From: Mesorhizobium huakuii
Lineage (GTDB): Bacteria > Pseudomonadota > Alphaproteobacteria > Rhizobiales > Rhizobiaceae
DNA: 64,000 nt
Assembly (NCBI RefSeq): GCF_030160235.1
Contig: NZ_BSNY01000055.1
Span: 186,001 to 250,000, forward strand
Direction: 5' to 3'
In this document: positions 17,714 to 26,278 of the stretch, piece after piece
How the letters are laid out: each line of letters begins with the position of its first letter
How positions within the stretch are numbered: the first letter of the stretch is position 1
The notes under the pieces: model-generated
Told to the model about the DNA's origin: nothing
Seen by the model: the letters and a program-made list of their open reading frames with translations, nothing else
Database searches by the model: none
Translations under genes and position numbers: made by a program

Positions 17714-19348
17714 CTACGGCCTGATGTCCACAGGCGCTTCGATCTTCACTATCTTGAAATCCGAGACCAGGATGTCGATGCGCACCATCCAGCGCCCGGG
17801 AACCGGAATGACGAGGTTGTCGACACGCCAGCTGCCGTCGCCGGGCTTGGTCGCCGCGCGCTTCAGCGGCTCGATGCCCGAATCGGGTTTCGACAGCACC
17901 AGCGTCACCTCCTTGGCGTCGAGCGGTCCGAAATCACCGGTCATGATGATCATCGAGGCGGCGACAGGCCCGGCATGGCCTGGCGTGATGCTGAGATCGG
18001 CCATTGCCTCCAGCGCGTGGATGTGGACCGAGACCGGCTGCGCCGCCGCGATCGCCAAAGCCCGCGGCGGCGGCGTGAAGCGCCAGCCCGCGGCGACGCC
18101 GAAGATCGCCAGCGCGATCAGCATTTCGACGGCGATCGAACGGGTAAGCCTGCGCTGCACCTCCGTGGCGCCCGCCTCGGCGGAAGCGGTGAGTTTCCAG
18201 CGATTGACCGCGGCCAGCGTGAACAGGAAGACCAGCAGCGCCAGCTTGATCAGTAGCAGCCGGCCATAGGCGGTGCCGGCCAGCGCCGAGGGCGTCTGCA
18301 CCTGGATGACGGCGAGCACGATGCCGGCCGCGGCAAGCACGGCCACCACAGGCAGGATCGCGCGGGAGAAGCGGCGCAGGAACGCGACGGCGCCAGCGGT
18401 CTGGCGCTTCAGCGCGAGACCGAGCGGCACCAGCGCGCCGGCCCAGAAGGCAATGCCGATACCGTGCACGAACACCAGCGGCCGCGTCAGCCATTGCGGT
18501 TCGGCAGCACTGGCATGCCCGCTGGCGGCAAGCGCGACGCCGACGGCAAGGAGGCCGGCGAGCGCCAATGGCCTGGCGAGCACACGCGGGCCGGCCAGCG
18601 ACAGCAGACCGAGACCCAGCGAAATCAGGGCGACCAGCACCGTCCAGCCGAAGCTGGTCCCGAGCCCGGTCCGCCAGATCACCGGCTGCGCCAGATGGGG
18701 GAGCGGCGCTCCGAGCGCATCGAGCCCCTGAAAGCCGAGCGACAAGGGTGTCGCCACCAGGCCGCACAAGATCGCGGCCATGACAAAACGCTGACCGGCT
18801 CTTCCGTTGCCCGCCAGCCAGGCAAGGGCGAAGGCGCCGCCGACGCCGAGGAAAAGACCGATGTAAAGAAAGACCTTGCCGATCCAGATCGCCGACCGCG
18901 ACGGCCAGTCGACCGCTTCGGATACGGCGGGCGGTTCGCTTGGCGCGCCGATGGAAAACAACAACGAGCCGCCGACCGGATGGCCGTCTGCCGAAATGAC
19001 GCGCCAGCTCAGCACATGCGTGCCGGATTTGAGCGCCTGCGGATTGTCGATCTCGAGCGCCTGGTTGGTGAGGCGGAAGGATGTCAACGCAACCGGCGTG
19101 CCGTCGGGCTTCACCAGCGTCAGCACCAGGGGCGAAACCGGTTCGCTGAAGGTCAGCGAGAACTGCTTCGGAGCCTGCGCCAGCACGGCACCGTCGGACG
19201 GGTCGGTCTGGATCAGCGCGGCGTGGGCAAAGGCCTGGCTGGTCGATGCCATGATTATGAGCGCCATGAGCAGGCCCAGCAGCCCGCCGGCAATCCGGCC
19301 GACGCACTTGCTGGTGGTATCGACCATCCGGGAAGATATTTCGGTCAT
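17714..19348 (-). CDS. CopC-CopD fusion, copper resistance/uptake membrane protein
   Basis: The protein has 544 residues. After a signal or anchor segment the CopC domain starts at AHAALIQTDPSDGAVL (mature N-terminal His) and continues through SWRVISADGHPVGGS, which holds the other CopC ligands (Asp, His). About eight membrane helices of a CopD domain follow (residues ~150-430), then a ~110-residue soluble tail. Such YcnJ-like fusions carry copper across the inner membrane or deliver it to periplasmic oxidases. It ends a four-gene copper operon. ATG 19327 is an alternative start. Confidence 0.9.
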   Translation of the reverse strand: MTEISSRMVDTTSKCVGRIAGGLLGLLMALIIMASTSQAFAHAALIQTDPSDGAVLAQAPKQFSLTFSEPVSPLVLTLVKPDGTPVALTSFRLTNQALEIDNPQALKSGTHVLSWRVISADGHPVGGSLLFSIGAPSEPPAVSEAVDWPSRSAIWIGKVFLYIGLFLGVGGAFALAWLAGNGRAGQRFVMAAILCGLVATPLSLGFQGLDALGAPLPHLAQPVIWRTGLGTSFGWTVLVALISLGLGLLSLAGPRVLARPLALAGLLAVGVALAASGHASAAEPQWLTRPLVFVHGIGIAFWAGALVPLGLALKRQTAGAVAFLRRFSRAILPVVAVLAAAGIVLAVIQVQTPSALAGTAYGRLLLIKLALLVFLFTLAAVNRWKLTASAEAGATEVQRRLTRSIAVEMLIALAIFGVAAGWRFTPPPRALAIAAAQPVSVHIHALEAMADLSITPGHAGPVAASMIIMTGDFGPLDAKEVTLVLSKPDSGIEPLKRAATKPGDGSWRVDNLVIPVPGRWMVRIDILVSDFKIVKIEAPVDIRP

Positions 19349-19404
19349 GCCATGCCACGAGGATGCGGCGCGCTCCGGCTAGCAGAGCGCGCCAGGGGGA
19401 GAAA

Positions 19405-19923
19405 CTATTTCTTCGGGGTGAGCTTGATGCCGGGCGCCGGGGTTTCCAGCGCGTCTTCATCCTGCCCCGCCGCCGGGATTTCGATCCAGCGGTCGGCGGC
19501 ATCGCCGCATTCCTGCACCACCGGGAAATAGAGCTTCTGGCCGACGGGCAGATCCGCCGTCAGCGTGGCCCGGAAGATGAACTCGTCATAGAATTCATCC
19601 GGCAGATTGCCGCCGCCCCAGTCGACTTCCTTGACGCCGTCGGTCACCGCCTGGCCATAGAGCTGATAGGATTTTTCATATTTGCCCTTCTTGGTCTGCA
19701 GCGTCCAGCCGGGTTTTGGCATCGGCTTCACCGCCATCACCCCTTCGGGAATCTGCACGCGCACGGCGGTCGTCGCCTTGCCGTCGCAACCATGCGGCAC
19801 CCGTAGCACGGCCTTGTAGGTCGAGCCGACCGCCGCTTCCTGGGTTTCGAGCGTGATGTGCGCGAAGGCGGCATTTGTCCCCAGCACCAGAAGTGCTGCC
19901 GCCGATAAAAGATGCTTGTTCAT
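19405..19923 (-). CDS. YcnI-family (DUF1775) periplasmic copper-binding protein
   Basis: The protein has 172 residues with a signal peptide ending AFA; the mature protein starts HITLETQEAAVGSTYKAV. The N-terminal histidine is a known copper ligand of the DUF1775 family. Other conserved stretches are RVPHGCDG and VQECGDAADRW. It lies between the PCuAC and CopC-CopD genes, 56 bp before the latter, a typical neighbourhood for copper delivery. Confidence 0.9.
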   Translation of the reverse strand: MNKHLLSAAALLVLGTNAAFAHITLETQEAAVGSTYKAVLRVPHGCDGKATTAVRVQIPEGVMAVKPMPKPGWTLQTKKGKYEKSYQLYGQAVTDGVKEVDWGGGNLPDEFYDEFIFRATLTADLPVGQKLYFPVVQECGDAADRWIEIPAAGQDEDALETPAPGIKLTPKK

Positions 19924-19962
19924 GGTGGTCCCTCTGGAATCTTGATCGGTACGATGGCCGGT

Positions 19963-20502
19963 TCAGTCGTTGTCTTCCTGAGGGGCCGCGCTGCCCATGG
20001 CCTGCACGGCGAACTTGATCGTCACCGTCCCAGCCTTTTCGAAGGTCAGCGTGGCGGCGAACATCTCGCCCTGCTTGGGTGGCTGCTTCAAATCCACGAA
20101 CATCACATGATAGCTGCCGGGACCCAAAACGACTTTGCCGCCGGCTGGAATCTCCAGGCCGCCGACAACTGGCCGCATTGTCATGACGCCGTCCTTGACA
20201 CCCATCTCATGCAGTTCGGCCTTGTCCGAGATGTCGGACGAAATCGACAGCAGCCGGTCCGGCGCGCTGCCGTTGTTTGTAATGGTAAAATAGCCGCCGG
20301 CCACCTTGGCGCCGGCCGGCGTGGCGCGTGACCAGGGATGGCCGATCTCGATATCGCCGATCTTGAACTCATGCGCCAGGACGGATTGGGCGCCGGCGAG
20401 CATGATCGCCAAAGCCAGCACGGCAGTGCCGAGACGCTCCTGGACGTGGGACAGAATGCGGCTGAACAGCGTGCCTGCCGCTATGGGGGAAAAATGGGAC
20501 AT
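19963..20502 (-). CDS. PCuAC-type periplasmic copper chaperone (DUF461)
   Basis: The protein has 179 residues and a signal peptide of about 43 residues ending VLA-HE. The copper site H-x-M...H-x-M is seen as ELHEMGVKDGVMTM and GSYHVMFVDL. Members deliver Cu(I) to the CuA or CuB site of cytochrome oxidase. The gene stands 39 bp before the YcnI-like gene. The long N-terminus may contain a second possible start at a later Met. Confidence 0.9.
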   Translation of the reverse strand: MSHFSPIAAGTLFSRILSHVQERLGTAVLALAIMLAGAQSVLAHEFKIGDIEIGHPWSRATPAGAKVAGGYFTITNNGSAPDRLLSISSDISDKAELHEMGVKDGVMTMRPVVGGLEIPAGGKVVLGPGSYHVMFVDLKQPPKQGEMFAATLTFEKAGTVTIKFAVQAMGSAAPQEDND

Positions 20503-20598
20503 GGTTGCTCCATGAAGTGATGATCGCGCCGTCGCCGGTCGCGAGACGTTTGGTCGTTGGATGGGTGCGCCCGCGAAAGGTTCCGCCGGGCAAAGATT

Positions 20599-20955
20599 TC
20601 AAGCCGCCAGCGGCGGCGCGCGCGGGTTCGACGGCGAGCGTTCGCGCGCGAAGCCGAGGTGAATGCTCGCCGGAAAAATGAAGGCGACCGCTTCGAAGGA
20701 AAGGCGAGCCAGGGCCAGTCCGGCATCGGGCGGTGGCGCAAAGGCGGATGAAAACATGCTGCAGCCAAGCGTGCAACAGGCCGGCAGATGGGACGGGTGC
20801 TGGTCGCCGCCGGGAAGCTGGGTGGCGCCGTCGCGGCTACAGATGACATTGCCGAAGGCGTCGAGCTGCGCGGCATTCGGCCCGGTGGCGAAGGCGAAGG
20901 CGCCGAGCGTCGACTGAAGCAACAGCAAGCAGGCCGCGACAAGCGCGGTCGACAT
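20599..20955 (-). CDS. DUF2946-like small exported protein with Cys/Met-rich patch
   Basis: The start ATG 20955 follows GGGGGAG; an earlier ATG at 21003 would add 16 charged residues before the signal segment. The product is about 118 residues. It has a hydrophobic N-terminal segment (ALVAACLLLLQSTLGAFAFA), a PACCTLGCSMF patch that could bind metal, and a second hydrophobic stretch near residues 85-100. DUF2946 proteins are usually found beside copper genes, as here (97 bp before PCuAC). The function is not established. Confidence 0.7.
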   Translation of the reverse strand: MSTALVAACLLLLQSTLGAFAFATGPNAAQLDAFGNVICSRDGATQLPGGDQHPSHLPACCTLGCSMFSSAFAPPPDAGLALARLSFEAVAFIFPASIHLGFARERSPSNPRAPPLAA

Positions 20956-21077
20956 GCTCCAGCGTCTCCCCCGGCGGTTCAAGCCATCTGCCTCTTCAAG
21001 CAAGTCCTGGAAGGATACCTATCATGGCGGCGGCAGGTCGAAAATCGACAATTCGATGCTGCGGCAACGCGGCGCGA

Positions 21078-21992
21078 TCAGGATTTCTGCAAGGGCCGGC
21101 TTTCGGGGATGGAGGTCAAAAGCGTGTGGCGCGCCGATTTCAGGTGCTTGCGGCAGGCGGCGTCGACCTTGCCGAGGTCCCGCGATTTGAGCGCCTCGAT
21201 ATAGGCAAGGTGCTCGCCGACGGCGACTTCGTTGCGCTCGCGCTCCTGCGCCTTGTTCCACTGGTAGTGGTAGTGGAAGATCATGGCGATGACGTCGTAG
21301 AAATCGACGATGAAACGGTTGTGCGAGGCCCGGTGGATGAGCCGGTGGAAGCGCTCGTCCAGTTCGGAAAACGCGTTGAAGCGCGTGGCGATCTCTCTTG
21401 CCAGCAGTCGATGTTCGTCCTCCAGGCGGTCGAGATCGGCCCAGACCGGGCTGTCCTGCGGCAGAGCGGCGAAGGCGGCCGCCGAGCGCAGTTCGAACAT
21501 CTCGCGGATCTCGGTCAGTTCCAAAGCGAAAGCCCGTGTAAAACCCTTCAGCACCCAATGGCTGTTGCGGCGCTTCTCGATCAGGCCGAAGCGCGAGAAG
21601 CGGATCAGGAACTCGCGCACGCTGGTGGTGCCGACGCCGATCTCGCGCGCCAGTTCAAGTTCATTGATCTGCATGCCGGCCTCGGCGCCGCCGGCGAGCA
21701 GACGCCGCATGAACGACCGCTCGATGATCTCGGCCAGCGTATCTGTCTCTTCCTCCGGAAAGAAATCGTCGGGACGCGGGTCGCGAAGCACCGTCTTGGC
21801 GCGCTTGTTCCAGGCGATCAGCCCGGTTTCCTCCATGCGCGCCAGGATGCTGCGCACGGTCGTGCGGCTGACACCGAGCAGCGTGCCCAATTCCGGTTCC
21901 GACGGCAGGCTGCGCGTTTCGTCGAGCAGCCTGAGGCACCTGTTATAGGCGTCCTTGTAGACGTTGTTGCTCTTGGACATCCCCTGACCCAT
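21078..21992 (-). CDS. GntR/FadR-family regulator with an extra N-terminal winged helix
   Basis: The protein has 304 residues, about 60 longer than usual FCD regulators. It seems to carry two winged-helix modules: residues about 18-70 (SLPSEPELGTLLGVSRTTVR) and about 85-150 (ELAREIGVGTTSVREFLIRF). An FCD effector domain follows with histidines and Asp of its metal site (DERFHRLIHRASHN). It is divergent from the altronate-dehydratase-family gene and probably controls that sugar operon. ATG 21980 is an alternative start. Confidence 0.85.
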   Translation of the reverse strand: MGQGMSKSNNVYKDAYNRCLRLLDETRSLPSEPELGTLLGVSRTTVRSILARMEETGLIAWNKRAKTVLRDPRPDDFFPEEETDTLAEIIERSFMRRLLAGGAEAGMQINELELAREIGVGTTSVREFLIRFSRFGLIEKRRNSHWVLKGFTRAFALELTEIREMFELRSAAAFAALPQDSPVWADLDRLEDEHRLLAREIATRFNAFSELDERFHRLIHRASHNRFIVDFYDVIAMIFHYHYQWNKAQERERNEVAVGEHLAYIEALKSRDLGKVDAACRKHLKSARHTLLTSIPESRPLQKS

Positions 21993-22140
21993 TCATGCCG
22001 GCGCTTGCGGCGGCCGGCTTGAAGCGCAATATGACGTTCCCATGACCCTGAAAAGCAGGAATCGCTTTCTCCGGGGCACGGTTCATTGTTTGCAGCGCCA
22101 CCGCCAGCCAGAGGCATGCGAAACGCCTGCGAAAAAACAA

Positions 22141-22169
22141 TTGACGCAAAACTGTTTTTTCACGATAAA
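22141..22169 (+). promoter_or_regulatory. Candidate promoter of the altronate-dehydratase-family operon
   Basis: TTGACG (22141-22146) and GATAAA (22164-22169) are 17 bases apart, a good sigma-70 spacing. The core TGTTTTTT-N3-GATAAA recurs at 25043-25059 before the transporter genes, so part of it may be a regulator site instead. Confidence 0.45.
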
Positions 22170-22233
22170 AGACATTAACTCTTAACAGGCGCGTGTCAAT
22201 CCGCGCATCCCAGGATCACCCAGGAAACCGCCC

Positions 22234-23739
22234 GTGAACGTCTCGAACACCATTCTTCTGTCCCCCGCCGACAATGTCGCCGTTGCCAATGGCCGCATCG
22301 AGATCGGCACGGCCCTGCCGGGCGGCGCGCTTGCCACGGCCGTTATCGAACCTGGCCACAAGGTGGCGATCAAGCCGATCGCCGCCGGTGAAGCCGTGGT
22401 CAAATACGCCCAGGCGATCGGCCGCGCCACGCAGGACATCGCACCGGGCGAGCATGTCCATTCGCACAATCTGGTGTTCGAGGCCGGCCGCCTCCCGGTG
22501 GTGCCGCCGAGCGAGGCCGAGCATGCTACAGCTGCCGACCGCGCCCGCACCTTCATGGGGTATCGCCGCGCCGATGGCCGCGCCGGCACGCGCAACTTCA
22601 TCGGCATCATCGCCAGCGTCAATTGCTCGGCCACGGTCTGCCATTCCATCGCCGACACCGCCAACCGGACCTTGCTGCCGAAATATCCCGGCATCGACGG
22701 TTTCGTGCCGATCGTCCACGGCCAGGGCTGCGGCATGAGCGGCACGGGCGACGGCATGATGGTGCTGCACCGCACGCTTGCCGGCTATGCCCGCCACCCG
22801 AATTTCGGCGGCGTGCTGATGGTCGGCCTGGGATGCGAGGTCAACCAGCTCACCCTCTACGGCCAGAAGGGCGCCGCCGCGGGAAAACGCCATTTCAACA
22901 TCCAGGACGCCGGCGGGTCGCGCAAATCGGTGGAGAAGGCGATGGGCGTGCTGGCCGAAATCGCCGAGGAAGTCGGTCAACTGAAGCGCGAGCCGATCCC
23001 GGTCAGCGAGATCGTCGTCGGCCTGCAATGCGGCGGCTCCGACGGCATGTCGGGCATAACAGCCAATCCGGCGCTGGGGGCGGCCGTCGACATATTGGCC
23101 GGCGTCGGCGGCATCGGCATCCTCTCCGAGACCACGGAAATCTACGGCGCCGAGCATCTGCTTGCCTACCGCGCCGCGACGCCCGAAATCGCCAAGAAGC
23201 TCGACGGCTATGTGAAGTGGTGGGAAGATCACGTCGCCAAGCATGGCGCCTCGATCGACAACAACCCCTCGCCCGGCAACAAGCGCGGCGGCCTCACCAC
23301 CATCCTGGAAAAGTCGCTTGGCGCGGTCGCCAAGGGCGGCCAGACGCCGCTCAATGGTGTCTTCGGCTATGCCGAGAAGGTCACCGGCAACGGACTGGTG
23401 TTCATGGACACGCCCGGCTACGACCCGGTCTCGGCCACCGGCCAGGTCGCGGGCGGCGCCAATGTCATCGTCTTCACCACCGGGCGCGGGTCCTGCTTTG
23501 GCTGCCGGCCGACGCCGTCGATCAAGATCGCCACCAACTCGACCATGTATCACCAGATGGAAGAGGACATGGACGTCAATTGCGGCGTCATCGCCTCGGG
23601 CGAAAAAACCATCGCCGGCATGGGCCGCGAGATCTTCGAACTGATCGTCGAGACGGCTTCCGGCCGCAAGACCAAGAGCGAGGATTTCGGCTACGGCGAC
23701 AACGAGTTCGTGCCCTGGCATCTCGGCGCGACGCTCTGA
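22234..23739 (+). CDS. Altronate/galactarate dehydratase family (UxaA-like) enzyme
   Basis: The protein has 501 residues. The N-terminal SAF domain (residues ~10-95, with GEHVHSHNL) is followed by the catalytic dehydratase region. Cysteine-rich conserved motifs likely involved in iron binding are VNCSATVCHSI, GQGCGMSG, LGCEVNQ, LQCGGSDGMSG and TTGRGSCFGCRPTPSIK. The family removes water from sugar acids to give 2-keto-3-deoxy acids. Relatives are known for altronate, galactarate, and sugar acids of the D-arabinose, L-galactose and L-fucose routes. With the aldose dehydrogenase next door, a sugar acid made in the cell is the likely substrate. Confidence 0.88.
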   Translation: MNVSNTILLSPADNVAVANGRIEIGTALPGGALATAVIEPGHKVAIKPIAAGEAVVKYAQAIGRATQDIAPGEHVHSHNLVFEAGRLPVVPPSEAEHATAADRARTFMGYRRADGRAGTRNFIGIIASVNCSATVCHSIADTANRTLLPKYPGIDGFVPIVHGQGCGMSGTGDGMMVLHRTLAGYARHPNFGGVLMVGLGCEVNQLTLYGQKGAAAGKRHFNIQDAGGSRKSVEKAMGVLAEIAEEVGQLKREPIPVSEIVVGLQCGGSDGMSGITANPALGAAVDILAGVGGIGILSETTEIYGAEHLLAYRAATPEIAKKLDGYVKWWEDHVAKHGASIDNNPSPGNKRGGLTTILEKSLGAVAKGGQTPLNGVFGYAEKVTGNGLVFMDTPGYDPVSATGQVAGGANVIVFTTGRGSCFGCRPTPSIKIATNSTMYHQMEEDMDVNCGVIASGEKTIAGMGREIFELIVETASGRKTKSEDFGYGDNEFVPWHLGATL

Positions 23740-23801
23740 ATTCAGCGGAAATGTGGTAGAACTGCCGGGCTGGACAGCGCCCGGCAACGGGGAGGGTTTG
23801 C

Positions 23802-24800
23802 ATGGAAAAACGCCGCATCGGCAAGACGGCGCTCGAGGTCACCGAGGTCAGCTTCGGCGGCGCCGCGATCGGCGGCCTTTACCGCGCCTGTTCGCGCGAG
23901 GCGGCGATGGAGACGCTGCAAGGCGCCTGGGAGGCGGGCTTGCGCTATTTCGACACCGCGCCCTTCTATGGTTTCGGCCTGTCGGAGCGGCGCTTCGGCG
24001 ATTTCCTGCGCTACAAGCCGCGCGATTCCTACGTGCTGTCCACCAAGGTCGGCCGCCTGTTCCGGCCGGTGCCCGAAGACCAGGTGCCCGACCACTCCTA
24101 TGTCGATCCGCTGCCTTTCGCGCTCGATTACGATTATTCCTATGACGGCATCATGCGGTCGGTCGACTTCAGCTATGCGCGGCTTGGGCTGAACAAGATC
24201 GATATCCTGTATGTGCATGACATCGGCGCCTACACGCATGGCGCCGAGAAGACCAAGCTGCACTTTCGCCAGTTCATGGATGGCGGGCTCAAGGCGCTCG
24301 AGGAGCTGAAGCGGGCCGGCACGATTTCCGCCTATGGCCTCGGCGTCAACGAAGTCCAGATCTGCCTCGACGTGATGCGCCGTGCGCCGCTCGACTGCAT
24401 CCTGCTCGCCAGTCGCTATTCCTTGCTCGACCGCACCGCCGAAGCCGAACTGCTGCCGCTGTGCCGCGAACAACAGACATCGTTGGTGATCGGCGGCGTC
24501 TTCAACTCCGGCATATTGGCGACCGGGCCGGTGCAAGGCGCGCATTTCGATTACCAGCCCGCCAGCCGCGATATGCTCGATCGGGTCGACGCCATGGAAA
24601 AGATCGCCGGTGAAGGCGGCTATCCGCTGGCGGCCGCCGCCTTTCAGTTTCCCCTGCACGAGCCGACGGTCGCCACCGTGCTGACCGGCACCGCCAAACT
24701 GGCAAACCTGACACGCAACCTCGAACTGCTCGACACCAACGTGCCTGGGACGGAATACGCCAAATATCGTCCTTACACGGTGGTGCAGAGCCTGACGTGA
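23802..24800 (+). CDS. Aldo/keto reductase, aldose 1-dehydrogenase (L-fucose / D-threo-aldose dehydrogenase) type
   Basis: The protein has 332 residues. It starts with RRIGKTALEVTEVSFGGAAI; the tetrad is FDTAPFYGFG (Asp, Tyr), LSTKVGR (Lys) and ILYVHDI (His). The overall pattern matches the D-threo-aldose 1-dehydrogenase / L-fucose dehydrogenase branch, which oxidises an aldose at C1 to the lactone. It lies 62 bp after the dehydratase gene with GGGAGG as ribosome site. A lactonase gene that would complete the step is not seen in the operon. Confidence 0.83.
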   Translation: MEKRRIGKTALEVTEVSFGGAAIGGLYRACSREAAMETLQGAWEAGLRYFDTAPFYGFGLSERRFGDFLRYKPRDSYVLSTKVGRLFRPVPEDQVPDHSYVDPLPFALDYDYSYDGIMRSVDFSYARLGLNKIDILYVHDIGAYTHGAEKTKLHFRQFMDGGLKALEELKRAGTISAYGLGVNEVQICLDVMRRAPLDCILLASRYSLLDRTAEAELLPLCREQQTSLVIGGVFNSGILATGPVQGAHFDYQPASRDMLDRVDAMEKIAGEGGYPLAAAAFQFPLHEPTVATVLTGTAKLANLTRNLELLDTNVPGTEYAKYRPYTVVQSLT

Positions 24801-24888
24801 AGCCGGCGTCCACCACCCTTGATCGGCGGCTCGGCTTCACAAATGCGGGACTCCGCAGAAAGAATGAATGTTCCATATTGACTATCGC

Positions 24889-24906
24889 ATGGAATTAATA
24901 TTCCAT
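24889..24906. promoter_or_regulatory. Palindrome ATGGAAT-TAAT-ATTCCAT
   Basis: Perfect 7-base arms flank a 4-base A/T spacer; a further GTTCCATAT half-like copy begins near 24870. This is the form of a repressor operator. The GntR-type regulator at 21 kb is the nearest candidate, but nothing shows this directly. Confidence 0.45.
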
Positions 24907-25042
24907 ACCGCTCACGAAACGGGAGCGTTCGGCTGCGTCCAGGGAGGTGGTAGCGCGTGAATGTGTCTGTGCCTGACATGGGGATCAGGTGCGAAACACC
25001 GCTTGCATCATCCAGATCGATGCACTATCAAAACAGCGTAAA

Positions 25043-25059
25043 TGTTTTTTATTGATAAA
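25043..25059 (+). promoter_or_regulatory. Second copy of TGTTTTTT-N3-GATAAA
   Basis: It is identical to 22153-22169 at 14 fixed positions and lies 72 bases before the binding-protein ATG. It may be a -10-containing promoter part or a shared regulator site. Confidence 0.4.
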
Positions 25060-25130
25060 GTTCTGTTTGGGCCACGCCTATCCGAACGGAGCTTCCGTAA
25101 CGTTCACCGGGCGACTTAGGGAGGTATCCT

Positions 25131-26126
25131 ATGAAATTCGTGACCAGCATTCTCAACCGCCGCGCCGTCATGGCCCTGGCAGCAGCGTCGATGCTCGCCG
25201 GCGTCATGCACTCAGCGCCGGTTTCGGCGGCTGACGTGACCATTCCGATCATCGTCAAGGACACCACGTCCTTCTACTGGCAGATCGTGCTCGCCGGCGC
25301 CCGCAAGGCCGGCAAGGATCTCGGCGTCAACGTGCCGGAACTCGGCGCCCAGGCTGAAACCGACGTCAACGGCCAGATCTCCATCCTCGAGAACGCCGTC
25401 GCCGGCAACCCGGCCGCCGTCGTCATCGCGCCGACCGAAGCCAAGGCGCTCGGCAAGCCGATCGACGAGGCAGCGGCCAAGGTCAAGGTCATCGGCATCG
25501 ACTCCGGCGCCGACTCCAAGGCCTTCACCTCGTTCCTGACCACCGACAACGTCCAGGGCGGCCGCGTCGCCGCGGACGGTCTTGCGGCAGCCATCGGCGC
25601 GGCCAATGGCGGCAAGGTCGAAGGCAAGGTTGCCCTGATCACCGCACTGCCCGGCGCCGGCTCGCTCGAGCAGCGCGCCCAGGGCTTCAAGGAACAGCTC
25701 AAGGCCAAGTATCCCGGCCTCGAACTGGTCGCCGACAAATATGCCGACGGCCAGGCCACCACCGGCCTCAACATCGCGACCGACCTGATCACCGCCAATC
25801 CGGACCTGAAGGGCATCTTCGCCTCCAACCTGATCATGGCGCAGGGCGTCGGCCAGGCGATCGCCGAGAACAAGCTTGCCGGCAAGGTCGGCCTGATCGG
25901 CTTCGACAGCGACGAGAAGCTGATCAAGTTCCTGAATGACGGCGTCATTTCCGGCCTCGTCGTCCAGGATCCCTACCGGATGGGCTATGACGGCATCAAG
26001 ACCGCGCTCGCCGCCTCCAAGGGCGAGAAGGTCGAGGCCAATGTCGACACCGGCGCCAACCTGGTCACCAAGGCCAATATGAAGGATCCCAAGATCGACG
26101 CGCTGCTCAACCCGAAGCTCAACTAA
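25131..26126 (+). CDS. Rbs-type sugar ABC transporter substrate-binding protein
   Basis: The protein has 331 residues with a signal peptide ending VSA-AD (about 34 residues). It is a periplasmic-binding-protein type I fold (Peripla_BP_4). Characteristic stretches are KDTTSFYWQIVLAGARKAGKD, VIGIDSGAD, ITALPGAGSLEQRAQGF and GLIGFDSDEKLIKFL. It binds a monosaccharide in the periplasm for the ATPase and permease encoded downstream. The 152-bp gap to the ATPase gene contains a strong hairpin that may keep this message more abundant than the rest. Confidence 0.92.
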   Translation: MKFVTSILNRRAVMALAAASMLAGVMHSAPVSAADVTIPIIVKDTTSFYWQIVLAGARKAGKDLGVNVPELGAQAETDVNGQISILENAVAGNPAAVVIAPTEAKALGKPIDEAAAKVKVIGIDSGADSKAFTSFLTTDNVQGGRVAADGLAAAIGAANGGKVEGKVALITALPGAGSLEQRAQGFKEQLKAKYPGLELVADKYADGQATTGLNIATDLITANPDLKGIFASNLIMAQGVGQAIAENKLAGKVGLIGFDSDEKLIKFLNDGVISGLVVQDPYRMGYDGIKTALAASKGEKVEANVDTGANLVTKANMKDPKIDALLNPKLN

Positions 26127-26145
26127 GCAACGGTCGAGAGGCACA

Positions 26146-26172
26146 GTTTCCGGGGCCTCGTGCCCCGGAAAC
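26146..26172 (+). other. Perfect 11-bp hairpin between binding-protein and ATPase genes
   Basis: GTTTCCGGGGC and GCCCCGGAAAC flank a five-base loop, without a following T run. This fits an mRNA-stabilising or processing hairpin rather than a full terminator. Confidence 0.6.
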
Positions 26173-26278
26173 GACAGCGATATCGCTTGGAAATCCGCCA
26201 GCCTGGGCTAGGTTGCCCTGGCAGGCACTCAAAAGCCTGCCGCGTGCCAGATCGTAAGGCCAATCAGGGAGGATTGTC

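Larger units (their letters stand above)
24801..25130. other. Intergenic region ahead of the Rbs-type transporter
   Basis: This 330-base stretch lacks a convincing gene. It holds the palindrome at 24889-24906, the TGTTTTTT-N3-GATAAA element at 25043-25059, and GGGAGG just before the binding-protein start. It therefore probably carries a second promoter of the operon. Confidence 0.55.

Noticed and set aside
22030-22090. CATGACCCTGAAAAGCAGG-like sequence resembling the CATGATCCCGAAAAG repeat at 38.5 kb
   Set aside because: The arms are too degenerate to call it a repeat copy with confidence; it may be a decayed one.
22216-23787. Minus-strand open frame of 523 codons
   Set aside because: It is antisense to the altronate-dehydratase-family gene, whose motifs are clear; the composition is typical of a shadow frame.
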